Shown here piece by piece: positions 10,056 through 21,210 of a stretch of DNA of 64,000 nucleotides. Within the stretch, counting starts at the first letter, position 1; the number at the start of each line of letters is the position of its first letter. The notes below the pieces were generated by a model. That model worked only from the letters and a program-made list of their open reading frames with translations, made no database searches and was not told the DNA's origin. This DNA is from Litsea cubeba (lineage: Eukaryota; Streptophyta; Magnoliopsida; Laurales; Lauraceae), in contig CM022949.1 of the NCBI GenBank assembly GCA_012931725.1, positions 60,512,106 to 60,576,105 of the forward strand, in the 5' to 3' direction. The translations under genes and the position numbers were made by a program.

Positions 10056-11240
10056 TGTTAGATATCGCGATCACTGAGAGGGGGGGGGGTGAATCAGCGA
10101 TTCTTTAAAAACAGGTCCAATTTAACAACAAAAGCAAATCAAATCACACAAGGACACCAGATTTAACTTGGTTCACCGAAAGGCTACGTCCACGGTTCAA
10201 AGACTGTCCGAACACCAATCCGGGACAGATCTGAATCTATTTAGTCGCACCAACGACAAAGAGCACCAACCCTTAGTTTCAGATAGCACCAACTATCTAG
10301 GAAGCACCTACTCCCTTTAGTTTCAGATAGCACCAACTATCTAGGAAGCACCGACTCCCTTTACAATTTATCTGCACCAACAGATAGGATCACCAAACCC
10401 CAGACACCAAGCACCAACTTGATGTTCTACAGAATAAGAGTAGAAACCTTTTTCTATAGCCATTCCCCTCTACAATCTCTCTCTCTCAATCCCTTACAAA
10501 TTGAAATTAAAGCATAAACAGAGAGACACTTATCTTATGGACGAAACACCATCTTCAAGAGCACATCCTCGTCCACACTTGCTGTAGAAACTTCTGATAA
10601 TACTGCACACAGCAACAGCACTCTCTTCTCTCCAAAACTCTCTCTTTTCTTCTCTCTTTTCTTCTCTTCTTTCTTGTGCCTTTAAAAACGAACCAAGCAT
10701 GCCTTTATATAGGTTATGGTAACCCTTAAGAGTGTTCAAAATAGGCTACAATTCGTTTAGAAAGAGTCCCAAACAAAATAGATAAGAATGCTGAATTTTC
10801 GTGCAAGACTTCTGTTTCTGCGCAACTCTGTCTTCCCGTGCTCGGTCGACATCATGCCTTGCTCGGTCGACATCATACACAGTCTGTAAGCAGACAACTG
10901 ACATGCTCGGTCGACATCCTGGGGTCCCGGTCGACCGACGACACACTGTGTCACGAAAATAACTGGGAGCTTCTTGAAACTTTTTCTGCAGGTTTCTCTT
11001 TGCTCGGTCGACCGCATGGGGTGCCCGGTCGACCGCACACTCTGCTTCAGGAATTCTGAATTCCTAAACTGTTTCAACTCTTATTCTTCTTTTAAGCTCT
11101 ATCAACACCAGCCTATTATCATCATGCTTGTGACAATGTGTTGACAATAATTCCAACTCAAAACAATACTTTGAGATATTAATTTCTTCAATTCTTCAAA
11201 GGACTTCTCAAGTCATCTCAAGTCATCTCAAATTCCAACA
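10056..11240 (-). mobile_element. copia-2 3' LTR
   Basis: 1185 bp, TGTTGGAATT to ATCTAACA in element orientation. It holds a TATA box (TATATAAA on the minus strand at 10704-10711), a 38-39 bp direct duplication (about 10279-10360, TTTCAGATAGCACCAACTATC) and a cluster of GGTCGAC motifs at 10843-11035. It matches the split 5' LTR (15664-16330 plus 20691-21210). Confidence 0.95.
10843..11035 (-). repeat. Cluster of CGGTCGAC motifs in copia-2 U3
   Basis: The core CTCGGTCGAC or CCCGGTCGAC occurs six times in under 200 bp, two of them extended to the palindrome CGGTCGACCG. The other LTR carries the same cluster at about 20813-21005. It lies upstream of the TATA box in element orientation. Confidence 0.8.
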
Positions 11241-11253
11241 ATCTCCCCCTTTG
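11241..11253 (-). promoter_or_regulatory. copia-2 polypurine tract
   Basis: Minus strand CAAAGGGGGAGAT directly precedes the 3' LTR start TGTTGGAATT. This is the usual plus-strand primer of LTR retrotransposons. Confidence 0.9.
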
Positions 11254-11535
11254 GAATTGTTGGCAACACTATTGGAACTTCAACACATTAATCTAGTTGA
11301 TCTTCATGAAGCTTCTTCAGAACCATAGTCTCCCCCTGTCTTAAAAAAAATAGAATCAAGATCTCTAACAGTTTTGATACCAATCTCCACAAAGTTATCA
11401 TAGCATAACTTCTTCTAAGATAGCTTTCTCCTAGCTTCAGTCTTTCTCCCCCTTTGACAACAAGTCCAAAGGGACCAACGAAGGAGCGAATAGGATATTC
11501 AAAGAATACTTTGCTCCCCCTTTCAAGCACAACTC
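11254..11535 (-). other. copia-2 3' untranslated region between pol and the PPT
   Basis: About 280 bp with several purine-rich runs on the minus strand (GGGGGAGCAAAG, GGGGGAGAAAGAC and similar). No domain is visible in it. Confidence 0.6.
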
Positions 11536-12174
11536 CTAAGGATTAGGAGAGTGAGTAACTCCTAAGTTTTTTTCGGAGATACTCGAAGACTTCCTTTGGC
11601 AGAGGTTTGTGAAGATATCAGCAACTTGCTCAGTAGTTGGGACATATTCCAACTTTACCTCACCATCTGCAACCTTTTCCTTGAGAAAGTGATAACGAAT
11701 TGCTACATGCTTCGTTCTAGAATGTTGAACAGGATTCTTGGAGATGTGAATTGCACTTGTGTTGTCACAGAGGATCGGCGTAGGATCTGTTGTCGGAACT
11801 CCTAGATCATAGAGCATTTGCCGCATCCATAACACTTGTGTACAACAAGTTGCCGCTGCAATATATTCTGCTTCCGCTGTAGAAAGGGATACCGAATCTT
11901 GTTTCTTACTATGCCATGCCACCAACCTTTCACCGAGATAGAATGCACCACCGCTTGTACTCTTGCGATCATCTATACATCCAGCCCAATCGGCGTCAGA
12001 GTATGCAACAAGAGTGAAGGATTTGCCTTTAGGATACCAAATGCCAAGCTCTATGGTACCTTTCAGATATCGAAATATCCTTTTTACTGCTGTAAGGTGC
12101 GTCTCAGTTGGTGATGCTTGAAATCGAGCCACCATACATACTGCTTGCAGAAGATCTGGTCTTGTAGCAGTCAA
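11536..12174 (-). pseudogene. copia-2 pol C-terminus: RNase H
   Basis: Ty1/copia RNase H with YSDADWAGCIDDRKSTSGG, WHSKKQDSVSLSTAEAEYIA and CDNTSAIHISKNP, so the catalytic D, E and D are present. It is shifted by one base from the RT frame because of an extra T in a T-run near 12175-12180. Near the end, a one-base loss around 11595 and an extra A around 11570 change a short stretch (FTNLCQRKSSSISEKNLG) before the normal terminus returns. Confidence 0.85.
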
Positions 12175-14461
12175 ATAAAAGCAAGCTTCCTATCATAGAA
12201 CGATAAGTGGTGTGATCAACGGACGAACCCTTATCATCTTTGCTTAGCTTTGTGTTCGTTGTCATTGGTGTGCTCACTGGCTTGCTGTCTTCCATGTTAA
12301 AACGCTTCAGCATTTCCTTGATGTATTTCATCTGTGATATGAAGATACCATGTTTCAGCTGCTGAACTTGTAAACCAAGGAAGAACTTTAGTTCTCCAAG
12401 CATTGACATCTCAAATTCTTTCTTCATCTCTTCAGCAAAATTCCTGCACATTTCTTCATCGTTGCCACCAAAGATTATGTCATCGACATAAACAATAACA
12501 ACCAATTGTTTGTTCAACTCTGTTTTGACATAAAGATTGCTATCAACCAGTCCTTTTCCAAAACCGATCTTGCGGAGATATAGGTCCAGCCTTGCATACC
12601 ACGCCCTTGGCGCTTGTTTCAGCCCATAAAGAGCCTTTTTCAACTTGCACACTAGGTCTGAATTTTTGCTAATAGTAAAACCATCAGGTTGCTCAATGTA
12701 GACCTCTTCTTCAAGTAATCCATTCAAGAAGGCTGACTTTACATCCATCTGAAATACCTTGAAGGTTTTGTATGCAGCCAATGCAAGAAACATACGAATG
12801 GCTTCCAGACGAGCCACCGGTGCAAAGGTCTCTTCAAAATCTATGCCTTCAACTTGAGCATAGCCTTTACAAACCAACCTTGCTTTGTTTCGAATGACCT
12901 GACCATCTTCATTCAGCTTGTTCCGAAAGACCCATTTAGTACCAATAACATTCTTATCGGTAAGTCTAGAAACTAGTTCCCATGTGGAGTTCTTCTCAAT
13001 TTGTTCTAACTCCTCATGCATAGCTTTTAACCAACTTTCATCGAGACTGGCTTCAGCCACAGTCTTGGGTTCAATGGTGGACACAAGTGAGTAATTGCTA
13101 ACTACACTTTGTCTTGTTTTAACACCGACCTCAGGATCTCCATTGGTGCTTTGAGTTCGCATCGGTCCACAGAGATCAGTGTGCACTAGCTCAAGAGGTT
13201 TTTTTGAATGATGCTCCTTTGACTTGAACATAACCCTCGTTTGCTTTCCCTTTTGACAAGAATCGCAAATGGGGTTGGATGGCTTTTCAACTGTAGACAT
13301 TCCTCTGACAGCCTTTGATTTGCAAATCTTTGACATGTTATCAAAGTTTAGATGCCCAAGGCGTTTGTGCCACAACCAACTTTCCTCTGTCCGACTCATC
13401 AAGCAAGTCTTTTCAGCTCCATCTGACAATGTATAGAGATTTCCAGCAGTCCTAGATCCAGTAGCCACTGTTTTGCCGTTGCTAGACTTCTTGATAGTAA
13501 AACCATTCTTAGTGAAGACAACTTCGTGGCCTTTGTCACAGATCTGGCTCACACTAAGCAAGTTGTGTCTTAGTCCAGACACATATAAGACCTCGTCTGA
13601 TCTGATCTTATTTGCCTTTAGCTGAACAACACCTTTTCCGCAGATTTTGGCACCATCATTGTTACCAAACTTCACTGATCCGCCTTCATAGTGCTGTAAT
13701 TTGACGAATTTTTCTTTATCACCTGTCATATGGCTTGAACAACCACTATCAAGGACCCATGGTGCTGTCTTCTTTTGTGCATTGAATGCCGCTTGCACAA
13801 TGAGAGATTCCTTGGAATTACCTTCCCTTTTCTTTGCCCTCCATGCTTTAACTAACTTGGGTTTCTTTTCAACCTGAAATTGGTTAGCTATAGGCAACCT
13901 GCAATCCCTAGCCAAATGTCCATAATTATGACACATATAGCACTCAATTTTGTGGCTATTTAGGATTGAAAAAGGGTTCCTAGTCACAAATGGGTTGTTT
14001 CTAACATAGAATTTGCAATCAGCTCTTTTATGTCCATATCTATTACAATGATAGCAATAACCATAGAATCTGAACATTCTTCTTTTCTTAGATGGCTGGT
14101 TAAACTCCACAAACCTTTTCTTATTGACCATCTCAATACTAGGCTGAATTTGATGCTTTGTAGCCTTGAGAGGTATGGCGCTTTGTTTCATAAACAAAGA
14201 AGGTGCAGCTTTAGAGGACTCTCCGGTTTCAAATCCAATACCAAATTTATTGTGGAAGGGCTTTTGAACTTTCAGAATTTCATTGAGTTTCATTGTACCG
14301 TCAATCGCTTGGAGTGCTTTGAGTTTTCGGCTACTTTCCAAGTTTTTAGCCTTTGCTCTAGCGATTTTAGTTTCAAGTTTCATAGCCTCTTCCTTTTTGA
14401 TACTTATTTGATTTTGAAGGACTTCCACCATTCTTTTATATTCTTCAACTTGAGTTTTCAA
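12104..14461 (-). pseudogene. copia-2 pol: zinc knuckles, protease, integrase zinc finger and RT, integrase core deleted
   Basis: In order: coiled-coil-like N-terminus (about 1-50); two CCHC knuckles (CYHCNRYGHKRADC, CYMCHNYGHLARDC); protease WVLDSGCSSHM; GAG-pre-integrase WLWHKRLGHLNF with CDSCQKGK; then HTDLCGP, after which the frame jumps in frame near 13140 to sequence just before RT (DESWLKAMHEELE). RT motifs follow: FQMDVKSAFLNG, LYGLKQAPRAWY and YVDDIIFGG. No integrase D,D-35-E core is present. The frame continues from gag across a single TGA at 14519-14521 and shifts at its end. Confidence 0.9.
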
Positions 14462-14518
14462 AGCAATAATTGAACTTTCAGATTCATGAAGAAGTTTCAG
14501 ATTTTTCTTACTTGTTTT

Positions 14519-15607
14519 TCATTCCATGCTAAGCTCCTCAAGTGCGGCAATAAGTTCTTCTTCAAGATTGACCTCAGCCTCCTCTTCCTCTTCCGGCTCT
14601 TGCTCCTCTTCTTCTTCAACGGTAACCATGAAGAGAGCTTCAGTTGCCTCGGCTGATTCATCATCGTTTGAAGTTTCAGACGTGCTGTCATTATATTGAC
14701 TGATGAAGCTTTTTGCTTTGCCCCTCTTTCTGAAATTTTTCTTCCACTTACTCTTATCGACATAAGAGTCATCATCATTATTTTCTTTCAGCGGACACTT
14801 CGCAGCAAAGTGACCAACACCGCCACAATTGAAGCATTTAAAGGGTAGCTTCCCTTTGTACTTTCCATTGCTTCCTTTCTTCAGCTTTCTAACAAATTGA
14901 GCCTCAAGCTCATCATCATCAGTATCAGAATCATGACCAGCAATCTCTTTTCCCTTTTTCTGAACTTTGAAGGCCGCTTCTCTATCAGATGAAGACGTCT
15001 TACCTATGCACATCTCATAGGCAGTGAGTGAACCATGCAACTCATCCATGGAAAATTCATTCAGATCCTTGGCTTCTTCTATGGCTGAGACTTTTGAATC
15101 AAACCGGGGAAGAAGAGATCTTAGAACCTTTTTGACGAAGACTGGTTCTTTAATCTCCTCCCCTAGTCCACGAATGTCATTCGTGACTTCATTCACTCGT
15201 TGCAAATATGAGTCAACATTCTCGCTTTCCTCCATGCGAAGAGATTCAAATTGAGAGCGATGGGTTTGTAATTTTGCTTCTTTGATCTTCTCATCTCCTT
15301 CATGAATGCTTTTCAACTTGTCCCATATTTCCTTGGCTATTTTGCATGCAATTACTTTGACCAGCTCGCTGTCCACAAGGCCACTAAAGAGTGCATTCTG
15401 CGCCTTAGAGTCGTTGTCTGCTAACTTCTTCGTTGCAGCATCATTGGGTACAATGGCAATATTGTAACCGACTCTGACAGTCTCCCAGACATCATAGCCA
15501 AGTGATTTGATGAAGGCCTGCATTCTGATCTTCCAGAAGGAGTAATTAGAACCATCAAACAAAGGTGCTTTCTTATTCCCTGTATTGGTTGCCATGTGAT
15601 TTGACAA
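14519..15607 (-). CDS. copia-2 Gag (open, ends at an in-frame TGA)
   Basis: 362 codons starting MSNHMATNTG. The N-terminal copia gag signature LFDGSNYSFWKIRMQAFI is at about residues 15-35, a UBN2-like helical region follows, and a CCHC knuckle CFNCGGVGHFAAKC lies near residue 258. The acidic C-terminus (EEEEEQEPEEEEEAE) runs to a TGA. The downstream 785-codon pol frame is in the same phase, so gag and pol differ by one stop codon, either a decayed TGG or a natural terminator. Confidence 0.85.
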   Translation of the reverse strand: MSNHMATNTGNKKAPLFDGSNYSFWKIRMQAFIKSLGYDVWETVRVGYNIAIVPNDAATKKLADNDSKAQNALFSGLVDSELVKVIACKIAKEIWDKLKSIHEGDEKIKEAKLQTHRSQFESLRMEESENVDSYLQRVNEVTNDIRGLGEEIKEPVFVKKVLRSLLPRFDSKVSAIEEAKDLNEFSMDELHGSLTAYEMCIGKTSSSDREAAFKVQKKGKEIAGHDSDTDDDELEAQFVRKLKKGSNGKYKGKLPFKCFNCGGVGHFAAKCPLKENNDDDSYVDKSKWKKNFRKRGKAKSFISQYNDSTSETSNDDESAEATEALFMVTVEEEEEQEPEEEEEAEVNLEEELIAALEELSME

Positions 15608-15649
15608 GAGATCACCCTTAGCGTGTTAAGCTTTTCAAGGGAACCTTAC

Positions 15650-15661
15650 GCTCTGATACCA
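15650..15661 (-). promoter_or_regulatory. copia-2 primer-binding site (tRNA-iMet type)
   Basis: Minus strand TGGTATCAGAGC, two bases after the 5' LTR end ATCTAACA. It is the canonical plant initiator-Met tRNA complement of Ty1/copia elements. Confidence 0.95.
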
Positions 15662-15663
15662 AT

Positions 15664-16330
15664 TGTTAGATATCGCGATCACTGAGAAGGGGGGGGGGGT
15701 GAATCAGTGATTCTTTAAAAACAGGTCCAATTTAACAACAAAAGCAAATCAAATCACACAAGGACACCAAATTTAACGTGGTTCACCGAAAGGCTACGTC
15801 CACGGTTCAAAGACTGTCCGAACACCAATCCGGGACAGATCTGAATCTATTTAGTCGCACCAACGACAAAGAGCACCAACCCTTAGTTTCAGATAGCACC
15901 AACTATCTAGGAAGCACCTACTCCCTTTAGTTTCAGATAGCACCAACTATCTAGGAAGCACCGACTCCCTTTACAATTTATCTGCACCAACAGATAGGAT
16001 CACCAAACCCCAGACACCAAGCACCAACTTGATGTTCTACAGAATAAGAGTAGAAACCTTTTTCTATAGCCCTTCCCCTCTACAATCTCTCTCTCTCAAT
16101 CCCTTACAAATTGAAATTAAAGCATAAACAGAGAGACACTTATCTTATGGACGAAACACCATCTTCAAGAGCACATCCTCGTCCACACTTGCTGTAGAAA
16201 CTTCTGATAATACTGCACACAGCAACAGCACTCTCTTCTCTCCAAAACTCTCTCTTTTCTTCTCTCTTTTCTTCTCTTCTTTCTTGTGTCTTTAAAAACG
16301 AACCAAACATGCCTTTATATAGGTTATGGT
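15664..16330 (-). mobile_element. copia-2 5' LTR, R/U5 part, up to the copia-3 insertion
   Basis: Matches 10056-10719. It contains the TATA box (minus strand TATATAAA, 16314-16321) only nine bases from the copia-3 junction. It ends with ATGGT (16326-16330), duplicated at 20686-20690. Confidence 0.95.
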
Positions 16331-18100
16331 TGTTGGAAATAGGGTGGGCCTCTAGGATAGGTTTCAAAAATTTTTGACCCACTTGACGCAGGGATCAACT
16401 ATCCATAAGGCTACAAAACCCAATCCAAGATCTATATCCTCAATCTCAGTCATCATGATCAGTAAAACAATTTATCTAGAAGATAAAAACAGCAACATAT
16501 AAGCAACAAATAAATCTACAACATGCATGGAAGTAGATTATACCTTTGGAGCTCGGTTGTGCTCTAATGGAGGAGTTGCGTCTTTCTTTGATGATGAAAC
16601 GCTTTCACTAATCAAATAAGGATCTCCAAGACCTCTTGATCTTCCACGCTATGACCCGTATCAGATTCTCCTTTTTCTCAAGAAGATGGTGGGATCTCCA
16701 AGAGAAAAACTACTAGGAACTCTAGGGAGGAACTAGAAGGAAAACTAGAAGAGGGAAGAGAGGAAAATCTCGAGCAACACTTGCTCTAGGGGACTTGGGC
16801 GTGAATCCCTAGGTGGATTTATGCATATGACGTCCAAGGCCTCTTCTCCTCTTATTTATAGCTTTTGCAAGTTGCCTCCTCTTTGCTAATTATAATAGAA
16901 GTCTTACTTCCACAATAATTAGTAACTTACCATATCATAATTAGAAGTCTCACTTCAAATATGATTAGTATCTTTCTAATTCCTTTCTAATTAAAATAGA
17001 AGTCTCACTTCTACTAAAATTAGTAAGTCTACTATTACCACTATTAGAAGTCTCACTTCTACTAGAAATAGTAACTTTCCTTTTAGAGTTCAACTAGAAT
17101 TAGATACTTTCTAATAATTGGGCTAGCGTGGGGACCACTAGGGATTCCTTAGAAAGCTGGCTCCAACTGGGACACGCGACCCCACATCTCATGTGTAATC
17201 CGGGCCCACAGTTAATTGCAAATAACTCCACTATATAAATGCAATTGAACTCCAGTCTTAGGAATATTACATAGAAGACCCTAAACTTCCACATTACCAC
17301 AAGTAGACCCCTCTATCAATATCCATGGATCAATTGGACCTGTCTTCCAAACTAGATCCATATCTTATTATCCTTGAGCCCCAATTAATTATAATGATCA
17401 TAGGTACCTTTCCAATTAACTCTTAATCGGAATGGGTGCGCACTTACCAATGATAAATCCATTAATTGGCAGAAAGGGATATTAGAGATAGATTCCTTCT
17501 TGACTATTGAATGTTCCCACAGCTCTACTACCACGTACCCAAATCACCGAGGTGTTGACCTACAGTTGGCCTCACTCATTGGTGACTCAAAGCAAATGAA
17601 TAGATAGAAACTTGAGTTCATTAATGTCTCAGGATTGAGAGCCTATTGCTAGGGAATTATGAGAGCAGACCTTAAAATAAAGACAGTGTTTATAAGGTGC
17701 TTCTCATGGTCCTTCAATACATCCAATGTACCAGCACTATGATCCAGAATCTTCCATTCTGATGATCGAGACAGATCACACTATCTCATAGTGATCAAAG
17801 TACTGCAACCTTATCAGTATGAGATGTCCAGTCTCATCACTGGTTGTGAATATATTTTAAGTATAAGATTTGTCATACATGTCTCCCGTATGTGGATCTC
17901 ATCCATACACATGTATTACATCTAATATACTTGTGGACCCCGGTTCATCTCATGAACCATCATGTCATTCGTATTGGTTATGTGCAAGTATATAATAAAT
18001 CACCATTCATCTCATGAAAGGAAAGCATGAATATACTGATAAATAAAGAAATTAATCAATTTATTATATCATCTACTGGATTGAGTCCATAAAACTAACA
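16331..18100 (-). mobile_element. copia-3 3' LTR
   Basis: In element orientation it starts TGTTAGTTTTATGG and ends TTTCCAACA. Plus-strand 16860-17100 holds several AGAAGTCTCACTTC units alternating with AATTAGTAA, a degenerate inverted or tandem motif. No coding potential. Confidence 0.9.
16880..17075. repeat. Degenerate AGAAGTC(T)CACTTC repeats in the copia-3 LTR
   Basis: AGAAGTCTTACTTC or AGAAGTCTCACTTC recurs about four times (near 16899, 16943, 17000 and 17044), each followed within 20-30 bases by AATTAGTA or AATAGTAA. The dispersed unit of roughly 50 bp probably lies in U3. Confidence 0.6.
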
Positions 18101-20611
18101 ATCTCCCACTTGGGCTCAATGCCAGTTAGAGTTGCATCTCATGCACATCCCTTTTACATATAGCTCAAAGACTTTGGTAGTCAAAGGCTTAGTAAATGGA
18201 TCTACTAGATTGTCTGCAGAGGCTATCTTGGTGATCGTATATCACCTCTCTGTACAATCTATCTGACCATGTATAACTTCCTCTGTACATACTTTTTGGC
18301 TCTTGGGTTATTTGGACTTAGCGACTGCCCTGCTGTTATCACAGTAAACTGTGATCGGCTGTCCTGCCAAAAATACCACTTCAAATTCCATAAGGAATCT
18401 TTTGAGTCAATCTGCTTCCTTAGCTACTTCTCAAGCTGCTACAACATAAGCACATACCCAGAAATTGATTTCCTGGAATCCTGATCTGACTAGAAGTCAG
18501 TATCTATGTAACCGACTGGTAATCAACTCATCACTGTTATGACTCAACATGTGATCTCTAGTCCTTCTCAAGTATTCGAGAACACATCTTACAACAGTCA
18601 ATGATAAAGACCTGGGCCAGAGTGATATTTGCTGACTAGGCCTATTGCGTGACAGATATCCGGTCTAGTACAAAGCATAGCTTACCGTACCAGAACCTTA
18701 TCTATGGACACATCATTGGGATAAGCCTGATCATCCTATTTTTTCGGTCTCAATGGAAATTGATTCCTAGGATGTACCTGGCTTTTCCAAAGTCCTTTAT
18801 TATCAAAAGTCTTAGCCAACCAAAACTTTTACTGTTGACGATATCCCTATATCACTCCATAGGATAAGGATGTCGTCGACATATAATACCAGAAAAACTA
18901 CCCTGCGTTCTTGACTTTTCATTTACACATGACTTATCCGGATTCTGATAAAAATCAAGTGACTTGATTTCCTTAGTCAATACGGATGTTCCTGTTTCGG
19001 GATATCTGCATGAATCCATAAATGGACTTATGCAGCCTGCAAACTCTTCGCACTTGGTTATTAGCTATAGAACCATCTGGTTACATCATATAGATGTTTT
19101 CCTCAAGATTCCCGTCGTGAGACGCTGTCTTGATATCCATTTGCCAAATCTCGTCACCGAGATGAACCGCAATGGATAAGAGTATCCGGATGGAACTCTT
19201 CCATCTGGCTCTCATTTTCTTTTGCAGACTCACTTGCACCCAATAGGTTTGCTATTGGCAGGCAAGCCCACAAGTATCCAGATCTGATTAGAGTACAAAG
19301 ACTCCACCTCAGCTTTCATAACATCTAACCAACGTCCCAAAAACCATGTCATTAACGGCTTTATCATAGTTATAGGGATCTTGTTCCGGTTACACCGGGA
19401 TTGCCTTGTAAGACTTTCCCTAGACCGAGAACTTGTCAAGGGTCCTGACAATACTCCCACTACGACAAGGCACTGGTGTAACTACTGGGTCAAATATGGC
19501 GGATTTTCTTAAAGTTTGGTTATTCTTGGATTTGGAATTGTTCTTTCTTAAATTTCTTCCAAGATAACCATTTCTAAAGATTTCCAGTTAATCTTATAAT
19601 CTCCCTCCAGAAAACCGCATTGGTGCTTCAAAGCACTTTTTGCTCTCTGGGATTATAGAGCAACCAACCTTTAGTTCCTTTTTTGGAATAGAATATAAAC
19701 ATATATACTTCCGACTTCGATTCCAACTAATCCGTCTTATCCTTCAGCACGTGTGCCAGACAACCCTGAAATTGTTGTAGACTAGGCTTTCGCCCTGTCC
19801 ATAACTCCCTGGGAGTCTCAAGTATAGACTTAGATGGAATGAGGTTTAGTATATATATTTCAGTTTCCATATCCGAAAATATAGGTAATCAGTAGAAACT
19901 TAATCATAGACTTGATCATATTTAAAAGAGTCTTGTTCCTTCTTTCTATTATTCCACTCTGTTGAGGCAAACCAGGAGCAGACTACTAGGATCAAATCCC
20001 ATTTACTGATAAGTATCCCATAAACTTAGCGGAGAGATATTCGCCTCATCGATCTCATCGAAGAGTATTTATACTTTTACCTAATTGCTTTTCCGCTTCC
20101 GCTCGAAACTCTTTGAACTAAAAAATCTCGGACTTGCGGTGCATAAGGTATATGTATTCATATCTCGAGTAATCATCGGTGAAAGTGATAAAATACTCGT
20201 ATCAATCTCTCGCTCTATTATTATGGGTCCATACACATCAGTAAACACTAACTCCAATAAATCTTTGGCCCGACTGCCCTTAGATGAATAAGGGTCTTTG
20301 GTCATTTTGCCTTCCAGACAGGATTTGTAGATAGGCATTGATTCTACCACCAATGAAGGCAAGATACCATCTTTCACTAGCCTGTCAATCCTGTTTAGGT
20401 TTATATGACCTAGCCTCTTAGGTGCCAAAGTTTGTTGGATTAGATGAAGGTGACTACCTCTTTAATGATGGTCTATTATTAACATCAGTGTCATGTATCT
20501 CATACATTGTGGGAGTTAACAAATAAAAGCCATTGATTACCTTGTCAGAATATATAAGAGTACCGCTCCTCTTTAAGACGATTTAATTACCAAAAGTAAC
20601 TGAATTGATCG
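18101..20611 (-). pseudogene. copia-3 decayed pol internal region
   Basis: Minus-strand fragments in the expected order. 18120-18240 gives KIASADNLVDPFTKPLTTKVF (pol C-terminus). 18640-19230 is degraded RT. 19230-19330 gives MKAEVESLYSNQIW (pre-RT). 20081-20428 gives KRLGHINLNRIDRLVKDG and CLEGKMTKDP then VFTDVYGP (GAG-pre-integrase and integrase start). The sequence resembles copia-1 rather than copia-2. Many stops and shifts; no gag. Confidence 0.85.
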
Positions 20612-20685
20612 ATGAATATACTGATAAATAAAGAAATTAATCAATTTATTATATCATCTACTGGATTGAGTCCATAAAACTAACA
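20612..20685 (-). mobile_element. copia-3 truncated 5' LTR (74 bp)
   Basis: Identical or nearly so to 18027-18100, the first 74 bp of the LTR in element orientation, and then it joins pol-like sequence directly. The outer edge and target duplication are intact, so the loss of the rest of this LTR, PBS and gag is an internal deletion. Confidence 0.9.
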
Positions 20686-20690
20686 ATGGT

Positions 20691-21210
20691 AACCCTTAAG
20701 AGTGTTCAAAATAGGCTACAATTCGTTTAGAAAGAGTCCCAAACAAAATAGATAAGAATGCTGAATTTTCGTGCAAGACTTCTGTTTCTGCGCAACTCTG
20801 TCTTCCCGTGCTCGGTCGACATCCTGCCTTGCTCGGTCGACATCATACACAGTCTGTAAGCAGACAACTGACATGCTCGGTCGACATCCTGGGGTCCCGG
20901 TCGACCGACGACACACTGTGTCACGAAAATAACTGGGAGCTTCTTGAAACTTTTTCTGCAGGTTTCTCTTTGCTCGGTCGACCGCATGGGGTGCCCGGTC
21001 GACCGCACACTCTGCTTCAGGAATTCTGAATTCCTGAACTGTTTCAACTCTTATTCTTCTTTTAAGCTCTATCAACACCAGCCTATTATCATCATGCTTG
21101 TGACAATGTGTTGACAATAATTCCAACTCAAAACAATACTTTGAGATATTAATTTCTTCAATTCTTCAAAGGACTTCTCAAGTCATCTCAAGTCATCTCA
21201 AATTCCAACA
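20691..21210 (-). mobile_element. copia-2 5' LTR, U3 part
   Basis: Continues the LTR beyond copia-3. It is nearly identical to 10721-11240, including the GGTCGAC cluster, and ends AATTCCAACA followed by the CCTAT duplication. Confidence 0.95.

Larger units (their letters stand above)
16331..20685 (-). mobile_element. copia-3, degenerate Ty1/copia element in the copia-2 LTR
   Basis: Edges TGTTGGAAAT (16331) and AAACTAACA (20685) with target duplication ATGGT. The left LTR is 16331-18100 (1770 bp), followed by a polypurine tract (CAAGTGGGAGAT on the minus strand). The right LTR is only 74 bp. Between them is decayed pol on the minus strand. Gag, protease and PBS are absent. Confidence 0.92.
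10056..21210 (-). mobile_element. Ty1/copia retrotransposon copia-2, non-autonomous, in the copy A LTR
   Basis: Both edges are exact: TGTTAGATAT at 10056 and AATTCCAACA at 21210, with a 5 bp duplication CCTAT at 10051-10055 and 21211-21215. It has two nearly identical LTRs, an iMet-type PBS, a polypurine tract, gag and pol on the minus strand. Pol lacks the integrase core. Its 5' LTR is split by copia-3. LTR comparison by eye gives eight substitutions and a poly-G length change over about 1185 bp, so insertion was recent. Confidence 0.95.
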
